A stretch of 10,548 nucleotides of DNA from Acidothermales bacterium (lineage in GTDB: Bacteria; Actinomycetota; Actinomycetes; Streptosporangiales; WHST01). A program made the translations under genes and the position numbers. Numbering within the stretch: position 1 is the stretch's first letter; each line of letters begins with the position of its first letter. The notes under the pieces are model-generated. The model did no database searches, was not told where the DNA came from, and was given only the letters and a program-made list of their open reading frames with translations. Below, in pieces: positions 1 through 7,289 of this stretch. Location: assembly GCA_017354575.1 (NCBI GenBank), contig JAFMQP010000100.1, positions 1-10,548 on the forward strand, given 5' to 3'.

Positions 1-743
1 GCGAGCACGGCGCGGAGCTCGGCCGGCAGCTCACCCGGCACGTCCGGCTCGCGGAGCAGCCGGGCGGTCGCGATGCTGATCTGGTCGGTGCCGGCGTACA
101 CCGGGTGCCCGGTGAGGCATTCGAGCAGCATCAGGCCCAGCGCGTAGACGTCCGCCGCCGGCCCGGCCCCCAGGCCCCGCACCTGCTCGGGCGCCAGGTA
201 CGCGGCGGTACCGATGATCTCTCCCGTCGAGGTCAGCCGGGTCGAGCCGACGAACCGCGAGACGTCGAAGTCGCCGAGCAGCGGACGGCCGTCCTCGTCC
301 AGCAGGACGTTCGACGGCTTCACGTCGCGGTGCACGATGCCGTGCCCGTGCAGATACGCGAGCGCACCGGCGAGACCCCGGCCGAGGCGCGTCACCTCGG
401 GCACGGGCAGCGGCCCGGACACCAGCCGGTCGGCGAGCGTCCCGCCCGTCACCAGCGGCATCACCAGGAACGGCCGGTACTCGTCCACGCCGCCGTCGCT
501 CAACGCGACGACGCCGGGGTGGTCGAGCGGGGCCAGCAGCCGCGCCTCGGCGACGAGCCGCCGCGCGCCCTCGGGTTCACCACCGGGACGGAAGACCTTG
601 ACCGCCACGGTGCGGTCCAGGTGCCGGTCCCGCGCGCGGTAGACGTCCGCCATGCCGCCGCGGCCGATGAGCTCCTCGAGCACGTACCGGTCGCCGATCA
701 CCGCGCCCGGCGACGCCTCGCCGTGGTCCTCGCCACCGTCCAC
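1..743 (-). CDS. Serine/threonine protein kinase, Pkn type (C-terminus beyond window edge)
   Basis: This is the catalytic domain of a bacterial eukaryotic-like Ser/Thr kinase that transfers ATP phosphate to Ser/Thr of target proteins. The 247 visible residues show the glycine-rich loop GRGGMADVY (28-35), the ATP-binding Lys in VAVK (K49), a likely alpha-C Glu (E66), the catalytic loop HRDVKPSN (138-145) and the APE motif (184-186). The magnesium-binding motif reads DFD (158-160) rather than the usual DFG. The activation loop is Thr/Ser-rich (STRLTSTGE). The GTG at 741-743 is chosen because GAGGGGAG lies 6 nt upstream; an in-frame GTG at 768-770 is an alternative and would add nine residues. 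The rest of the kinase lobe and any juxtamembrane, transmembrane or sensor part lie outside the window, so its signal cannot be inferred. It is divergent from the DUF5107 gene across about 93 bp. Confidence 0.93.
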   Translation of the reverse strand, partial: MDGGEDHGEASPGAVIGDRYVLEELIGRGGMADVYRARDRHLDRTVAVKVFRPGGEPEGARRLVAEARLLAPLDHPGVVALSDGGVDEYRPFLVMPLVTGGTLADRLVSGPLPVPEVTRLGRGLAGALAYLHGHGIVHRDVKPSNVLLDEDGRPLLGDFDVSRFVGSTRLTSTGEIIGTAAYLAPEQVRGLGAGPAADVYALGLMLLECLTGHPVYAGTDQISIATARLLREPDVPGELPAELRAVL

Positions 744-749
744 CAGGGG

Positions 750-757
750 CTCCCCTC
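750..757 (-). promoter_or_regulatory. Ribosome binding site of the kinase gene
   Basis: GAGGGGAG on the minus strand lies 6 nt before the GTG at 743. It favours this start over the in-frame GTG at 770, which has only a G-run directly against it. The site sits in a small AGGGG/CCCCT inverted repeat. Confidence 0.6.
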
Positions 758-836
758 GTTCGCCGTCCACGCCCCCTGGCGCCTTCCGTACCGCTACCCG
801 GCGGCGGCGGCGTCAACCGACTGCGACGATGTGCGC

Positions 837-2789
837 ATGGCCGACACGCGCCTGCACGCCGACGAGCTGGTGCTGCCCGCCGCCGGCCTCGGCGGCGAGA
901 ACCCGCTGGCTCCGTTGCGCAGGGTCAGGGAGCTGCACGAGGTGGAGAACGCGGCGGAGCTGCCACCGGACATGCGCGAGCGGGTGGCGTACGGCCGGTT
1001 GCCGACCACGCTGCCCTGCCTGACGCAGGACGGCTACGACCGCGAGCGTTCCCCGCGGGCCCTTTCCGTCCTCGTGCTGGAGAACGACCAGCTGCGCGCG
1101 ACCGTACTGCCCGGCCTCGGTGGGCGGCTGTACTCGTTGCTGCACAAGGGATCCGGACGTGAGCTGCTGTTCCGCAACCCGGTGTGGCAGCCGGCGAACC
1201 TGGCGTTGCGCAACGCGTGGTTCGCCGGCGGCGTCGAGTGGAACCTCGGCAGCACGGGGCACACGACGCTCACCTGCGAGCCGCTGCACGCCGCCCGCGT
1301 GACCGGCCCGGACGGCACGCCCGTGCTGCGGCTGTGGGAGTGGGAACGCACCCGCGACCTGGTGCAACAGGTCGACATGTGGCTGCCGGCCGGCTCCCCG
1401 TTCCTGTACGTGGGCGTGCGCATCCGCAACCCGAACCCGTTCGAGGTGCCCGCGTACTGGTGGTCGAACGTCGCGGTGCCGCAGACGCCGGGCACCCGGG
1501 TGGTCGTCCCGGCCGAGCGGGCCTGGCACTACGGGCACGCCCGGCGCCTCGAACGGGTCGACGTCCCACAGCACGGCGGCATCGACCTGAGCTACCCGAT
1601 GCGGCACCGCGCGTCGGCGGACTACTTCTTCGACCTGCCGCACGGACGGCGACCGTGGATCACCGCACTGGACGAGTCGGGAACCGGCCTGCTGCACACG
1701 TCCACGGGACGGCTGCGCGGCCGGAAGCTGTTCGTCTGGGGCGAGTCGCGGGGCGGGCGCCGGTGGCAGGACTGGCTCGCCGGCGGCGAGCCAGGCGGCG
1801 GCTACGCCGAGATCCAGGCCGGCCTGGCACCCACCCAGATGGAGCACCTGCGGCTGCCGGCCCGCACGGACTGGGACTGGCTGGAGGCGTACGGCTTGCT
1901 GGAAGTCCGGGCCGGGACGGCGCACGGGGACGACTGGACCCGCGCGTACGAGTGCGTCGACGCCGCCGTCGAGAAGGCGCTGCCGGCCGCCGCGCTCGAC
2001 GACCGTCGTGCCGCATGGCGGCGCGTGGCCGACGACGAGCCGGGCGAGCGGCTCGCGACCGGGTCCGGCTGGGGCGCGCTGGAACTGCGCCGCGCGGCCC
2101 GCGCAGGTGGGCGTCCCGCGTTGCCCGGCGCCCCGTTCGGCGACGCGACGCTCACCGCCCGGCAACGTCCCTGGCTCGCGCTGCTCGACGGAGCGTTGCC
2201 GCCGGCCGACCCGGGCGAGCCGCCGGACGGCACCCTGGTCGGTCCGGACTGGTGCGAGCTGCTCGAAGCGGCCGGCGAGGACTGGCTGCCCGCGTACCAC
2301 CGCGGTGTCGCGCGCTGGTGCCGCGGCGACCGCGCCGGCGCCGTGGCCGCCTGGCAGCGGTCACTCGCCGCCGCGCGTACGCCGTGGGCCTCGCGCAGCC
2401 TCGCCGTCGCCGCCGACGCGGACGGCCGCGCACAGGACGTCGCCGCGTTCTACCGCGAAGCGGTGAGCATGGCGCCCCGCCTGCACGTGCTCGCCGTCGA
2501 GGCACTCGAGACCCTGCTCCGCCTCGACCTGGTGGCGGACGCCGCCGCGCTGCTCGCCGAGCTGCCAGCCGAGGTCCGTGCCGCCGGCCGGGTGCGGCGG
2601 GCCGAGGTGCGCATCCGCCTCGCCACCGGCGACGCGTCGGGTGCCGAGGCCGTGCTCGACGAGGGTGTCGAGCTCGCCGATCTCCGTGAGGGCGCCGCCG
2701 ACGTCGCCGAGGAGTGGGAGGCCGTCCAGCGTGCGCTCGGCACCGACCGGCCGGTGCCGGCGGCATACGACTTCCGGACAAAGGGGTGA
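837..2789 (+). CDS. DUF5107 domain protein with C-terminal TPR-like repeats
   Basis: This 650-residue cytoplasmic protein has no signal peptide or membrane segment. Residues about 60-350 match my memory of the DUF5107 family, which has a galactose-mutarotase-like beta-sandwich fold. Landmarks are LRATVLPGLGGRLYSL (86-101), FAGGVEWNLGSTGHT (129-143), PAYWWSNVAVPQ (205-216) and the Trp-rich GRKLFVWGESRGGRRWQDW stretch (about 295-313). Residues about 480-600 hold helical pairs of TPR type, starting at DWLPAYHRGVARW. The fold and the many aromatic residues suggest carbohydrate recognition or turnover, but no reaction is established for the family. The ATG at 837 gives the usual N-terminus of the family (LVLPAAGLGGENPLAPLR), although no good ribosome binding site precedes it; GTG at 831 is an alternative. 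The gene looks intact, and the GSP17M-like gene follows after 55 bp. Confidence 0.88.
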   Translation: MADTRLHADELVLPAAGLGGENPLAPLRRVRELHEVENAAELPPDMRERVAYGRLPTTLPCLTQDGYDRERSPRALSVLVLENDQLRATVLPGLGGRLYSLLHKGSGRELLFRNPVWQPANLALRNAWFAGGVEWNLGSTGHTTLTCEPLHAARVTGPDGTPVLRLWEWERTRDLVQQVDMWLPAGSPFLYVGVRIRNPNPFEVPAYWWSNVAVPQTPGTRVVVPAERAWHYGHARRLERVDVPQHGGIDLSYPMRHRASADYFFDLPHGRRPWITALDESGTGLLHTSTGRLRGRKLFVWGESRGGRRWQDWLAGGEPGGGYAEIQAGLAPTQMEHLRLPARTDWDWLEAYGLLEVRAGTAHGDDWTRAYECVDAAVEKALPAAALDDRRAAWRRVADDEPGERLATGSGWGALELRRAARAGGRPALPGAPFGDATLTARQRPWLALLDGALPPADPGEPPDGTLVGPDWCELLEAAGEDWLPAYHRGVARWCRGDRAGAVAAWQRSLAAARTPWASRSLAVAADADGRAQDVAAFYREAVSMAPRLHVLAVEALETLLRLDLVADAAALLAELPAEVRAAGRVRRAEVRIRLATGDASGAEAVLDEGVELADLREGAADVAEEWEAVQRALGTDRPVPAAYDFRTKG

Positions 2790-2833
2790 GAACGGGGTTA
2801 CGGTGAAGGCGACGAGCAGGACCGACATCTCCT

Positions 2834-2840
2834 GGGAGGG
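2834..2840 (+). promoter_or_regulatory. Ribosome binding site of the GSP17M-like gene
   Basis: GGGAGGG ends 4 nt before the ATG at 2845. This strong Shine-Dalgarno sequence fixes the start of the 183-residue protein against the longer open frame upstream. Confidence 0.8.
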
Positions 2841-2844
2841 TTCG

Positions 2845-3396
2845 ATGTCCGAGTTACCTCGCTTCGACTCCGCCGCAATGGCGTGGAACACCGTCGCCCG
2901 GTACGAGACCTACGAGGAGGCACAGGCCGCCGTCGACCGCCTCGCCGACGAGCACTTCCCCGTCGAGCGCGTCGACATCATCGGCTCCGACCTGCGCCTC
3001 GTCGAGCGCGTGACGGGCCGGCTGACCAAGGGCAGGGCGGCCGCCGCGGGCGCCGCGAGCGGTGCGTGGTTCGGCCTGTTCATCGGCCTGCTCGTGGGCC
3101 TGTTCACCAGGGGGCACGTCTGGCTCGGCCTCATCCTCGGCGGCATCCTCATCGGTGCCCTCTGGGGCGCCGTGTTCGGCTTCGTCGGGCACGCCGCCAC
3201 CCGCGGTCGCCGCGACTTCTCGTCCATGCGCTCGCTCGTCGCCAAGAACTACGACGTCATCGTCGGCGGCGGGCAGGTCGACCGCGCCCGCAACCTGCTG
3301 CAGAACGCCGGGCTGCTCCCGGCGAACGCCGCGGGCCCGGCGTCCACCAGCACGGCGGCGGGCCCTGGCACCGCGACGCCGCCCGCCGACGCATAA
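2845..3396 (+). CDS. General stress protein 17M-like small membrane protein
   Basis: This 183-residue protein opens with an alpha/beta segment of the YflT/general stress protein 17M type: VARYETYEEAQAAVDRLAD followed by FPVERVDIIGSDLRLVERVTGRL (about 17-60). Two Gly/Ala-rich hydrophobic helices follow at about 70-87 and 91-115, with a glycine-zipper look (GLFIGLLVGLF, LGGILIGALWGAVFGFVG). A second polar part contains the conserved-looking NYDVIVGGGQVDRARNLLQNAG (135-156). The tail (160-183) is Ala/Pro/Thr-rich and probably disordered. Family members are linked to general stress in Firmicutes and actinomycetes, but their biochemical role is not known. It may form an operon with the DUF5107 gene 55 bp upstream and the MmcQ gene 15 bp downstream. 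I see no clear stress-sigma-factor promoter in the gap. Confidence 0.85.
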   Translation: MSELPRFDSAAMAWNTVARYETYEEAQAAVDRLADEHFPVERVDIIGSDLRLVERVTGRLTKGRAAAAGAASGAWFGLFIGLLVGLFTRGHVWLGLILGGILIGALWGAVFGFVGHAATRGRRDFSSMRSLVAKNYDVIVGGGQVDRARNLLQNAGLLPANAAGPASTSTAAGPGTATPPADA

Positions 3397-3411
3397 CGAC
3401 GGCACCGCGCC

Positions 3412-3771
3412 GTGGCGACCTGGGACGACGTGGAACGGATCGCCGTCACCCTGCCCGGGGCCAGGCCCGGCCGCGCACACGAGGGCTCGCCGACCTTCGA
3501 CATCGGCAGGCACCCGTTCGCCCGGCTGCGCTGGGACGACGCGGGCAGGGAGATCCTGCAGTTCTGGTCCCTCGACCTCGACTCGGAGGACGCGCTCGCC
3601 GACCGGCGGGACACGTTCTTCGCCGTGCACACGTTCACGGTCAAGGTGTCGATCTGGGCGTGGCTCGACCGTCTCGACGACGCCGAGCTGACCGAGGTGC
3701 TGACCGACTCCTGGCTCGCGCGGCGCGGGGTGCGCGCGGGACCCGACCCGGGGCGTGTCGTCAGTAGGTGA
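3412..3771 (+). CDS. MmcQ/YjbR family protein
   Basis: This 119-residue protein has the YjbR-like fold (named for DNA binding, although that function is poorly supported). It opens with MATWDDVERIAVTLPGA, has a central strand pair around HPFARLRWDD and LQFWSL, and ends in the family's typical segment AWLDRLDDAELTEVLTDSWLARRG (about 83-106). GTG at 3412 is the start and lies 15 bp after the GSP17M-like stop. No clear ribosome binding site precedes it, so translation may depend on the upstream gene. Its last 11 bp overlap the end of the convergent S66 peptidase gene. No catalytic residues can be named. A second, different YjbR protein lies at 7290-7646. Confidence 0.85.
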   Translation: MATWDDVERIAVTLPGARPGRAHEGSPTFDIGRHPFARLRWDDAGREILQFWSLDLDSEDALADRRDTFFAVHTFTVKVSIWAWLDRLDDAELTEVLTDSWLARRGVRAGPDPGRVVSR

Positions 3772-4731
3772 CGACGATCCGCCGTGCCGGCCCGTCGACC
3801 CGCACGCGACCGCCGTACGGCAGCACCAGCTGCGGGTGTGAGCGAGGTCGACGCCGAGTACCAGCACGGCCTCGGGTGCGTACGCGCCGAACGCCCGCAG
3901 CACCGCGTCGCGCTGTTCGCGCCGGTACGCCGCCCGCTCGTCCGGCGTCGTGCGGCGTCCCAGCGACCACGCCTTGGCCCGCCCGACGAGCACGGCGGGG
4001 AACTGCCGCAGCAGCCCGCGTTCGCCCATGTTCCGCAGCGTCCGGTACACCTCGACGGCGCTCGGCAGCTCCTCCGACGTCTCGACGAACAGCACGCCGC
4101 CGGTGTACCGCTCGGACGTGCCCTCGACGACGCGGTCCGCGTTGTGCCACGTCCAGCCCTCGGCCGGTTCCAGCTCCGGCTCGGTGTCGGCGAACGCAGG
4201 GTCGTCCCACGGCGGCAGGTCGGCGTCGCGGAACGCGTCCGCGACCGGCAGCTCGTACTCGCCCGTCGTCAGCAGCGCCGCGCGGAGCGAAGCCTCGACC
4301 GTCGGGTGCATCCGGCCGGATCGCGCGAAGGCGTTCATCACGTGACCGCCGTGGTAGCCGACGACGCCGAGGTCGTAGAGATACGTCAGCAGGCAGGTGT
4401 CGTCGCTGAAACCAAGGAACGGCTTGGGATTCGCGGCGAGCAGCTCGGCGTCCAGATGCGGCAGCACGGTGATCTCGTCCTCGCCGCCGATGGTGGCGAG
4501 GACGGCCCTGACGCCCGGGTCGGCGAACCCCAGGTGCAGGTCCGCGGCGCGGTCGGCAGGCGGCGCGTTCATCGTCCGCGTCGTCGCGTACTGGACCGGC
4601 TCGAACCCGAAGACGTCACGGATGCGGGGCAGCCCGAGCTGGTACGCGACGGGGAAGATCGCCGGCAGCCCGGCCGAGGGCGAGACCACGGCGACCCGGT
4701 CCCCGGGTCTTGGCTTGGGCGGGACGCGCAT
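3761..4731 (-). pseudogene. S66 LD-carboxypeptidase (MccF/LdcA-like), frameshifted near the C-terminus
   Basis: S66 serine peptidases cleave the L,D bond of muropeptide tetrapeptides or similar substrates in the cytoplasm. The first frame begins at ATG 4731 and shows RPGDRVAVVSPSAG (8-21), the nucleophile region FLGFSDDT (S109), GYHGG (125-129), the Glu region LFVETSEE (E217), MGERGLLRQFPAVLVGRAKAW (235-255) and VDLAHT (H298). The family's C-terminus, PQLVLPYGGRVRVDGPARRIVVTY, is present but in another frame, ending at TGA 3761-3763. The break lies around 3835-3837 and equals one missing base modulo 3. Without correction, translation would run on to 2854 as 326 unrelated residues antisense to two good genes. 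From memory of the family, a stretch of roughly 20-30 residues with the GGxLE motif also seems absent after DRVVEG (about 200-205). A sequence error is possible. Confidence 0.85.
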
Positions 4732-4814
4732 GCGGCAGAAGCTAACAGGCCGCGACTTAGGTCCCTGGCCGCGCCGGCAAAGAAGGCGCAATGTGACGAC
4801 CATCTGCTGTCAAC

Positions 4815-4820
4815 GGGAGG
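4815..4820 (+). promoter_or_regulatory. Ribosome binding site of the DUF1906 gene
   Basis: GGGAGG lies 5 nt before the ATG at 4826. It decides this start, which begins with a signal peptide, over the longer open frame that extends upstream. Confidence 0.8.
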
Positions 4821-4825
4821 TCGCA

Positions 4826-6130
4826 ATGCCGCGATCCGCTCTCCGTCTCGCCACTGCGTCGGTCGCCGCAGCCGCGCTGCTGCTCGCGACAGCGGGCGCC
4901 GGCTCCGCGGAACCGACGACCACGGTCTCGTACCCGGCGGGCGCGAACACGACCTACCACCAGGGCAGCGCATTCGACACGTGCGACGCGCCGTCGCTGT
5001 CGGCGATGCAGGCCTGGGGCGCGTCCCCGTACCGCGGCGTCGGCGTCTACATCGGCGGCCCGAACCGCACCTGCGGACAGGCGAACCTCACCGCCGGCTG
5101 GGTCCTGTCGGTGGCCCACCTCGGGTGGCGGTTCATCCCGGTCTACATGGGGCGGCAGGCGCCGTGCTCGGACCGCGTCAGCTCGGTGAAGATCACGGCT
5201 GCGTCGGCGCAGGGGACGGCGTCCGCGCAGGACGCGATCGCCAAGGCGAGAGCACTCGGCCTCATCACCGGCGGCGCGATCTACGGCGACATGGAGAACT
5301 ACGACACGACGGACACGTCCTGCCGCACGGCGGTGTTGCGGTACCTCTCCGCCTGGACGAAGGAGCTGCACCGGCAGGGCTGGGTGGCAGGCGTCTACGC
5401 GAACCTCTCCTCCGGCGCGCAGCACCTGTCGGGTGTCTACACGTCCACCGCGTACGCGCGCCCGGACGCACTGTGGATCGCGCGGTGGGACGGCAGCACG
5501 TCGCTGACGGGCTGGTCGGGGATCGCCGACGGCAAGTGGGCCGACCACCAGCGCGGCAAGCAGTACCGCGGCGACCACACCGAGACCTACGGCGGCGTCA
5601 CGCTGAACATCGACAGCGACTACTTCAACGGCCCGGTGGCGCTGCCCGGCTTCTACTACACGGTCGAGGGCCCGTCCTCGGTGAACGCGCGCTCCGGCCC
5701 GTCGACCGTGTACGGGGTGGTCGCCAGCTACGCACGAGGCGCGACGCTGCGGCTGTCCTGCCAGGCGCCGGGTGCCAAGGTCTCGACGACGAGCGTGTGG
5801 GACAAGCTGACGAACGGCTCCTACGTGAGCGACTACTACGTCAGCACGCCGTCGAACACCGGTTACAGCAGCCCGCTCCCGAGATGCCGCTACCCCTACC
5901 AGACCACTGCGGCGGACGGGCTCAGCGAACGCGCCGGCCCGGGCACGTCGTACCCCGTCGTGCGCACGCTCCGGAACGGCTCGCTCGCCTGGGTCGTGTG
6001 CCAGCGCGCCGGCAGCAAGGTCGGTACCACCTCGGTGTGGAACCGCCTCGACGACGGCAACTACGTCACCGACTACTACGTGGCGACGACGAGCAACACG
6101 ACGTACACGAGACCCGCGCCGCGCTGCTGA
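4826..6130 (+). CDS. Secreted DUF1906 glycoside-hydrolase-like protein with two SH3-like repeats
   Basis: This 434-residue exported protein has a Sec signal peptide (1-28): positive n-region, Ala/Leu core and probable cleavage after GSA. Residues about 36-272 form a DUF1906 (Rv2525c-like) TIM-barrel domain related to GH25-type lysozymes. Signs are the start FDTCDAPSLSAMQAW, GVYIGGPNRTC (73-83), the acidic pair in YGDMENYD (D155 and E157, the likely active-site position), GVYANLSSG (189-197) and NIDSDYFNG (261-269). Two SH3-like modules of about 80 residues follow (about 277-355 and 356-434), each with RSGPSTVYGVV- or RAGPGTSYPVV-like starts and DYYV endings; such domains usually bind cell wall. 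Paired Cys residues suit an extracellular location. Peptidoglycan binding or cleavage is an inference; activity of the DUF1906 domain is not proven in general. It is divergent from the S66 gene over 94 bp. Confidence 0.88.
   Translation: MPRSALRLATASVAAAALLLATAGAGSAEPTTTVSYPAGANTTYHQGSAFDTCDAPSLSAMQAWGASPYRGVGVYIGGPNRTCGQANLTAGWVLSVAHLGWRFIPVYMGRQAPCSDRVSSVKITAASAQGTASAQDAIAKARALGLITGGAIYGDMENYDTTDTSCRTAVLRYLSAWTKELHRQGWVAGVYANLSSGAQHLSGVYTSTAYARPDALWIARWDGSTSLTGWSGIADGKWADHQRGKQYRGDHTETYGGVTLNIDSDYFNGPVALPGFYYTVEGPSSVNARSGPSTVYGVVASYARGATLRLSCQAPGAKVSTTSVWDKLTNGSYVSDYYVSTPSNTGYSSPLPRCRYPYQTTAADGLSERAGPGTSYPVVRTLRNGSLAWVVCQRAGSKVGTTSVWNRLDDGNYVTDYYVATTSNTTYTRPAPRC
5654..6127 (+). repeat. Tandem SH3-like module repeat within the DUF1906 gene
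   Basis: Two copies of an 80-residue (240-bp) unit lie in tandem. The best conserved part is TTSVW-x-x-L-x-x-G-x-YV-x-DYYV at residues 321-338 and again at 401-418. Both copies end in a proline-arginine-cysteine (PRC) motif. This is a coding duplication of a cell-wall-targeting module, not a mobile repeat. Confidence 0.8.
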
Positions 6131-6264
6131 CCCGCGACGCGCACGCGCGACCTGTGGTGACCGGAGCGGTACGGCCGGTCGCACTTGCGCCCGGTGTGCC
6201 GATCACCGGTGAACGCGCTGCCGTTCGGGCGCACACTTCGACTCGGTGCCCTCGATCTCTCGAC

Positions 6265-6269
6265 GGAGG
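6265..6269 (+). promoter_or_regulatory. Ribosome binding site of the MASE1 gene
   Basis: GGAGG lies 4 nt before GTG 6274. It sets the start of the membrane protein inside a much longer open frame that has no earlier credible coding content. Confidence 0.75.
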
Positions 6270-6273
6270 TCCC

Positions 6274-7284
6274 GTGGTCGCGGGGAGCAGCGGTTGGCGA
6301 CGCGCGGCGGTTTTCTGCGGTTGGGCGCTCGTCGTGGCCGCCGGCTACTACACGGCCGCGCGCATCGGTCTGCCGACCGCGCTCGTCGACGGGCAGGTCA
6401 CGCCGTTGTGGCCGCCGACCGGCGTCGCGCTCGTCGTGCTGTGCTGGCTCGGGCCACGAGCGCTGCCGGGCATCGCCCTCGGCGCGTTCCTCGTCAACGT
6501 GACGCTCGGGCCGTCGCTGCCGGCGGTCCTCGTCATCACCGTGGGAAACACGCTCGCGCCGGCGGCGTCGTACCTCCTGCTGCGGCTCACCGGCTTCCAC
6601 GTCGAACTGGACAGGTTCAAGGACGTGCTCGGGCTGGTGTTCCTCGGCGCGTTCGTCGGGATGTCGATCAGCGCCGCGGTCGGGTCGGCGGCCCTGGTCT
6701 TCGGGAGCGGGCTCTCTCCCGCGCACTTCGTGTCCGCCGCGTCGGTGTGGTGGACGGGCGACGCGATGGGCGTGCTGACGATCACGCCGCTGCTGCTCGT
6801 CGTCCGCGCCCATCCGTGGCGGGTACGCGTCCGCCCGGCCCGGTGGGCGGAGGCGGTCGTGCTGGTCGCCGTGACGTCCGCCGTGACGTTCCTCGTGATG
6901 AGCAGCGCGGTGGATCTGATGTTCCTCATCTTCCCGTTCCTCATCTGGTCGGCGCTGCGGTTCCAGCTGTTCGGGGGGGCCGTCTGCGCGCTGATCGTCT
7001 CGGTGTTCGCGGTCCGCGCGGCGGTCGTCGCGGACGGCCCGTTCGCCGGGCTCGACCTCACGGCCAAGATGATCACGCTGCAGGCGTTCAACGGGTCCGT
7101 CGCCTTGACGACCCTGCTGCTCGCCGCCATCACCGCGGCGCGGAACCGGGCGCAACGCAGCCTCGAGCAGGCCGGCATTGAGCTGGACAGGCTGATGCAC
7201 GTCCTCGGGCCCGCCACCACGCTCTCCGCACGTCTGCGGCTCGCCCGCTCGCAACAGCCGGAGCCGGACGACGGGCAGTCCTGA
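6274..7284 (+). CDS. MASE1-domain integral membrane protein without an output domain
   Basis: This 336-residue protein consists of about eight hydrophobic helices. It matches the MASE1 membrane-sensor type, which usually forms the N-terminus of histidine kinases or diguanylate cyclases. Signs are the early YYTAARIGLPTALVDGQVTPLWPPTGVAL (the LWPPTG motif is typical), LGAFLVNVTLG, WWTGDAMGVLTITPLLLV and FPFLIWSALRFQLFGGAV. After the last helix (LLLAAITAARNR) only about 45 residues follow: a short helix, then a polar tail ending in EPDDGQS and a stop. No GGDEF, HisKA or PAS domain is present here or in the next frames, so the protein may act with a separate partner or sense without enzymatic output. 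GTG 6274 is chosen for its GGAGG site. It converges with the YjbR gene, leaving 5 bp between the stops. Confidence 0.87.
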   Translation: MVAGSSGWRRAAVFCGWALVVAAGYYTAARIGLPTALVDGQVTPLWPPTGVALVVLCWLGPRALPGIALGAFLVNVTLGPSLPAVLVITVGNTLAPAASYLLLRLTGFHVELDRFKDVLGLVFLGAFVGMSISAAVGSAALVFGSGLSPAHFVSAASVWWTGDAMGVLTITPLLLVVRAHPWRVRVRPARWAEAVVLVAVTSAVTFLVMSSAVDLMFLIFPFLIWSALRFQLFGGAVCALIVSVFAVRAAVVADGPFAGLDLTAKMITLQAFNGSVALTTLLLAAITAARNRAQRSLEQAGIELDRLMHVLGPATTLSARLRLARSQQPEPDDGQS

Positions 7285-7289
7285 CCGAT

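Noticed and set aside
801..812. GCG triplet run
   Set aside because: It is a four-unit GC-rich run in the divergent spacer and is expected by chance in such DNA.
813..2300. Long open frame on the minus strand antisense to the DUF5107 gene
   Set aside because: Its translation is a low-complexity Arg/Gln/Val-rich shadow with no family motifs, while the plus-strand protein is a clear family member.
2854..3836. Extension of the S66 frame as a 326-residue C-terminal domain
   Set aside because: It is antisense to two well-supported genes (GSP17M-like and MmcQ), has shadow-like composition, and starts exactly where S66 homology changes frame.
4808..4813. TTGACA on the minus strand as a -35 box for the S66 gene
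   Set aside because: No convincing -10 box occurs at 16-18 nt spacing, so it is not called as a promoter.
6159..6180. GACCGG/CCGGTC inverted repeat after the DUF1906 stop as a terminator
   Set aside because: The stem is only 6 bp with a 10-nt loop and no T-run; such repeats are common by chance at this GC content.
4757..6184. Long minus-strand open frame antisense to the DUF1906 gene
   Set aside because: It is Arg/Val/Ala-rich with no domain signs; the plus frame has a signal peptide, domain motifs and a ribosome binding site.
3784..6273. Long plus-strand open frame running into the MASE1 gene
   Set aside because: It is antisense to the S66 gene and out of frame with the DUF1906 gene; real coding starts at GTG 6274 with its own ribosome binding site.
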